A stretch of DNA of 59,216 nucleotides from Catenaria anguillulae PL171 (Eukaryota > Blastocladiomycota > Blastocladiomycetes > Blastocladiales > Catenariaceae), in NCBI GenBank assembly GCA_002102555.1, contig MCFL01000148.1, positions 1 to 59,216 of the forward strand. The letters run 5' to 3'. Position numbers and translations under genes: made by a program. This document shows positions 57,778-59,216 of the stretch, one piece after another; position 1 is the stretch's first letter, and each line of letters opens with the position of its first letter. A model generated the notes under the pieces. That model was not told the origin of the DNA. It saw only the letters and a list, made by a program, of their open reading frames with translations, and did no database searches.

Positions 57778-59216
57778 TCAAGTTGCGCCACTGCCCGCAA
57801 CCAGCATTGTACTACTTGAACTACAGCTTGTTTCCCACGCCTGCGTCCGCGACCATGGGTCCTGGAAGTTGCGGATGCTGAAGTTGCTGCGACCGATCCA
57901 AGGAAACCTTTGCACGAGCAACATGCGGCCCATGAACTTGCGCCCGTTCACCATTGCCATTGCCTGGTTCAAGTGCGTGTTTGTGTCTTTGAAAAACACG
58001 TCCTGAGCCAAATCTGACGAAAGCACTTGAACAATCATGATCTGGTCGCGCTTTGCTGTTGCTGCGTGTCCGACTGCGGAGGAGAAAGCTTGTAGGTCAT
58101 CGGGTCCACCTGTTGACAGGCGTTGCGTTGCGTGGGAGTCAGCAAAAAAAAAAAAAGTAGTGGCAATAGGGCTGAGTCAAGAGGGAGCTTCGTACACAAA
58201 TATCATACGGCCTAACTGCACACGCCATCAACACCACCTCCAAATCGTCTGGGCTCGCGTCTGGATGGACGCCGAAAACATGCAAGCAGCACATGTGCAG
58301 GAGTTGCATGTCGCCCAGCCGCTTGTGCAGTTCCAAGGGGAACATGTCGCCAGGCATGCGCCCAATGGGTGTCAGTTGGTTGCGCGCACTGTAGGGCAGC
58401 GGCGCGCGACGGAATCGTCAACATGCCGTGGCCGTGACCAGTGTTATCGGTCGGCTCGCTAACGTGCGCGGGGATCGGCGGTGGCGATGACGACGGTGCA
58501 GGGCCCTGTTGATGCGCGAGCGTATGGTGCTGCGGAAAGGCTGTTGGGGTCCCAAGTGGATAACACCAGGTGGTGCGGGATGCACGTGAGGTTGAGGTTG
58601 GTGCATGTGCATTGCATTGAGGAAACGGATGGCCTTGGTTTGGCTGCTGGTACTGCTGTAATGCTGGGTCGTTTGCGGAATCGGCCGAATCGCAATTCCC
58701 AACTGTGGAGCGGTGCCGCTTGGCTGCTGCTGTTTCTGGTACCCTTGTCCATCGTGCCGCCCAGCACTCGGGGTTCGAGGCGATGTCGCCCCCGGCGGAC
58801 CACCCAGCGCGTTCGCTGGCGGGGCCGTCGATGCAACAGACGCCGCCATCACCATCTGCGGCGGTAGCACATATGCCGTGGTCCATCGCCCGTCACGACG
58901 ACAGCACCGGGCGGGAGCATTTGAATCATGCCGGCACCTGTCGCTCCCGCCGCTGCGTCCATACCTGCCCCAGTCGGACCTGATTGTTGCGCCGGAACAT
59001 GCCAAAGACAGGCACGGCCATTGTTGCTGCTGCTGCTGCTGATGCATCCCGCCGCTGCGCTCTTCAGGCCCACCGCCCGCAGCGTCCGCCAAACCCATGA
59101 CCGAATCATGCCTTTGCCCAAACTCGCCCTGATTCCTGTGCTGTTGATGCTGCTGACGACCGCCATCATGATACCCTCCACCACCACGGCCGCCGCGGTG
59201 CATGTATCCGCTGGGG
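57778..59216 (-). CDS. RRM-containing RNA-binding protein with RGG/poly-Q region (5' end outside window)
   Basis: The gene runs off the right edge; 412 residues are visible from Met 59203, but the frame stays open upstream (SGY before MHRGG). Exons: 59216-58464, 58388-58222 and 58109-57778. The start shows an RGG-type region (MHRGGRGGGGYHDGGRQQ) and Q7. A low-complexity middle rich in Gln, Pro and His follows, then GDMFPLELHKRLGDMQLL. One RRM ends the protein: RNP2-like CLHVFGVHPDASPDDLEVVL, then IMIVQVLSSDLAQDVFF as RNP1 region, and NQAMAMVNGRKFMGRMLLVQ. The intron 58389-58463 is exactly 75 bases and removes an in-frame TGA; its donor GTTAGC is weak. Part of the middle (58850-59030) reads Cys/Arg-rich in this frame, so one more intron there is possible. 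Probably an mRNA-binding regulator; specific identity unknown. Confidence 0.65.

Noticed and set aside
58389-58463. Apparent frameshifts in the terminal RNA-binding gene
   Set aside because: A 75-base GT-AG intron removes the stop and keeps one frame through to the RRM, so indels are not needed.

Overview
The window is nuclear DNA from a eukaryote with small, intron-rich genes. Most introns are 50-110 bases with GTATGT, GTACGT or GTGCGT-type donors and CAG/TAG acceptors, and genes are closely packed on both strands. The gene set fits an early-diverging zoosporic fungus: an NRC-2/FPK1-type AGC kinase with a DFD motif, a class C receptor, a fungal C2A9.03-type WD40 protein and a degraded DDE_3 transposon. 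My best guess is Blastocladiomycota or Chytridiomycota; this is an inference from gene content, not a search result.

Layout, left to right. 0.3-2.3 kb: a fused, bacterial-type S-adenosylmethionine decarboxylase/spermidine synthase. 3.1-4.0 kb: an orphan four-helix membrane protein. 5.0-7.1 kb: UDP-glucose pyrophosphorylase. 7.6-8.7 kb: COQ9. 8.9-11.1 kb (minus): the adenine glycosylase MUTYH, divergent from a TatD nuclease (11.6-13.0 kb). 13.4-15.8 kb (minus): a tandem pair of seven-helix proteins, one lacking its 5' half. 16.9-18.0 kb: the ESCRT-III subunit CHMP1/Did2, with tiny exons. 18.2-20.6 kb: exonuclease V, convergent with the DEAD-box helicase DRS1 (20.7-23.4 kb, minus). 23.8-25.0 kb (minus): another four-helix protein. 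25.9-27.9 kb: a DUF707 glycosyltransferase-like membrane protein.

The 28.7-31.2 kb stretch is the only clearly accessory one. It holds an unknown gene split by an in-frame TGA and a decayed IS630/Tc1-type transposase. Next to it (31.6-35.2 kb, minus) lies the most striking gene: a signal peptide, a complete ABC-importer-type sugar-binding domain, a class C seven-helix receptor core and a C-terminal PH-like domain, in ten exons.

The right part is mostly housekeeping: long-chain acyl-CoA synthetase (36.0-38.8 kb, minus), RNA polymerase II subunit RPB2 with a His/Asp-rich leader (39.3-43.2 kb, minus), the FPK1-type kinase (43.6-46.8 kb), an orphan membrane protein (47.5-48.8 kb), the ribosome-biogenesis pair TSR2 and RPF1 transcribed divergently (49.2-51.2 kb), a HINT-type HIT protein (51.5-52.1 kb, minus) and a WD40 protein (52.4-55.0 kb). 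About 2.7 kb without a convincing gene follows. The window ends inside an RRM/RGG RNA-binding protein.

The neighbours are not an operon. DRS1, TSR2 and RPF1 serve ribosome assembly, MUTYH, EXO5 and TATDN1 are DNA-metabolism enzymes, and CHMP1 and the FPK1-type kinase act on membranes. Exon boundaries were deduced by eye from frame, GT/AG signals and family conservation.
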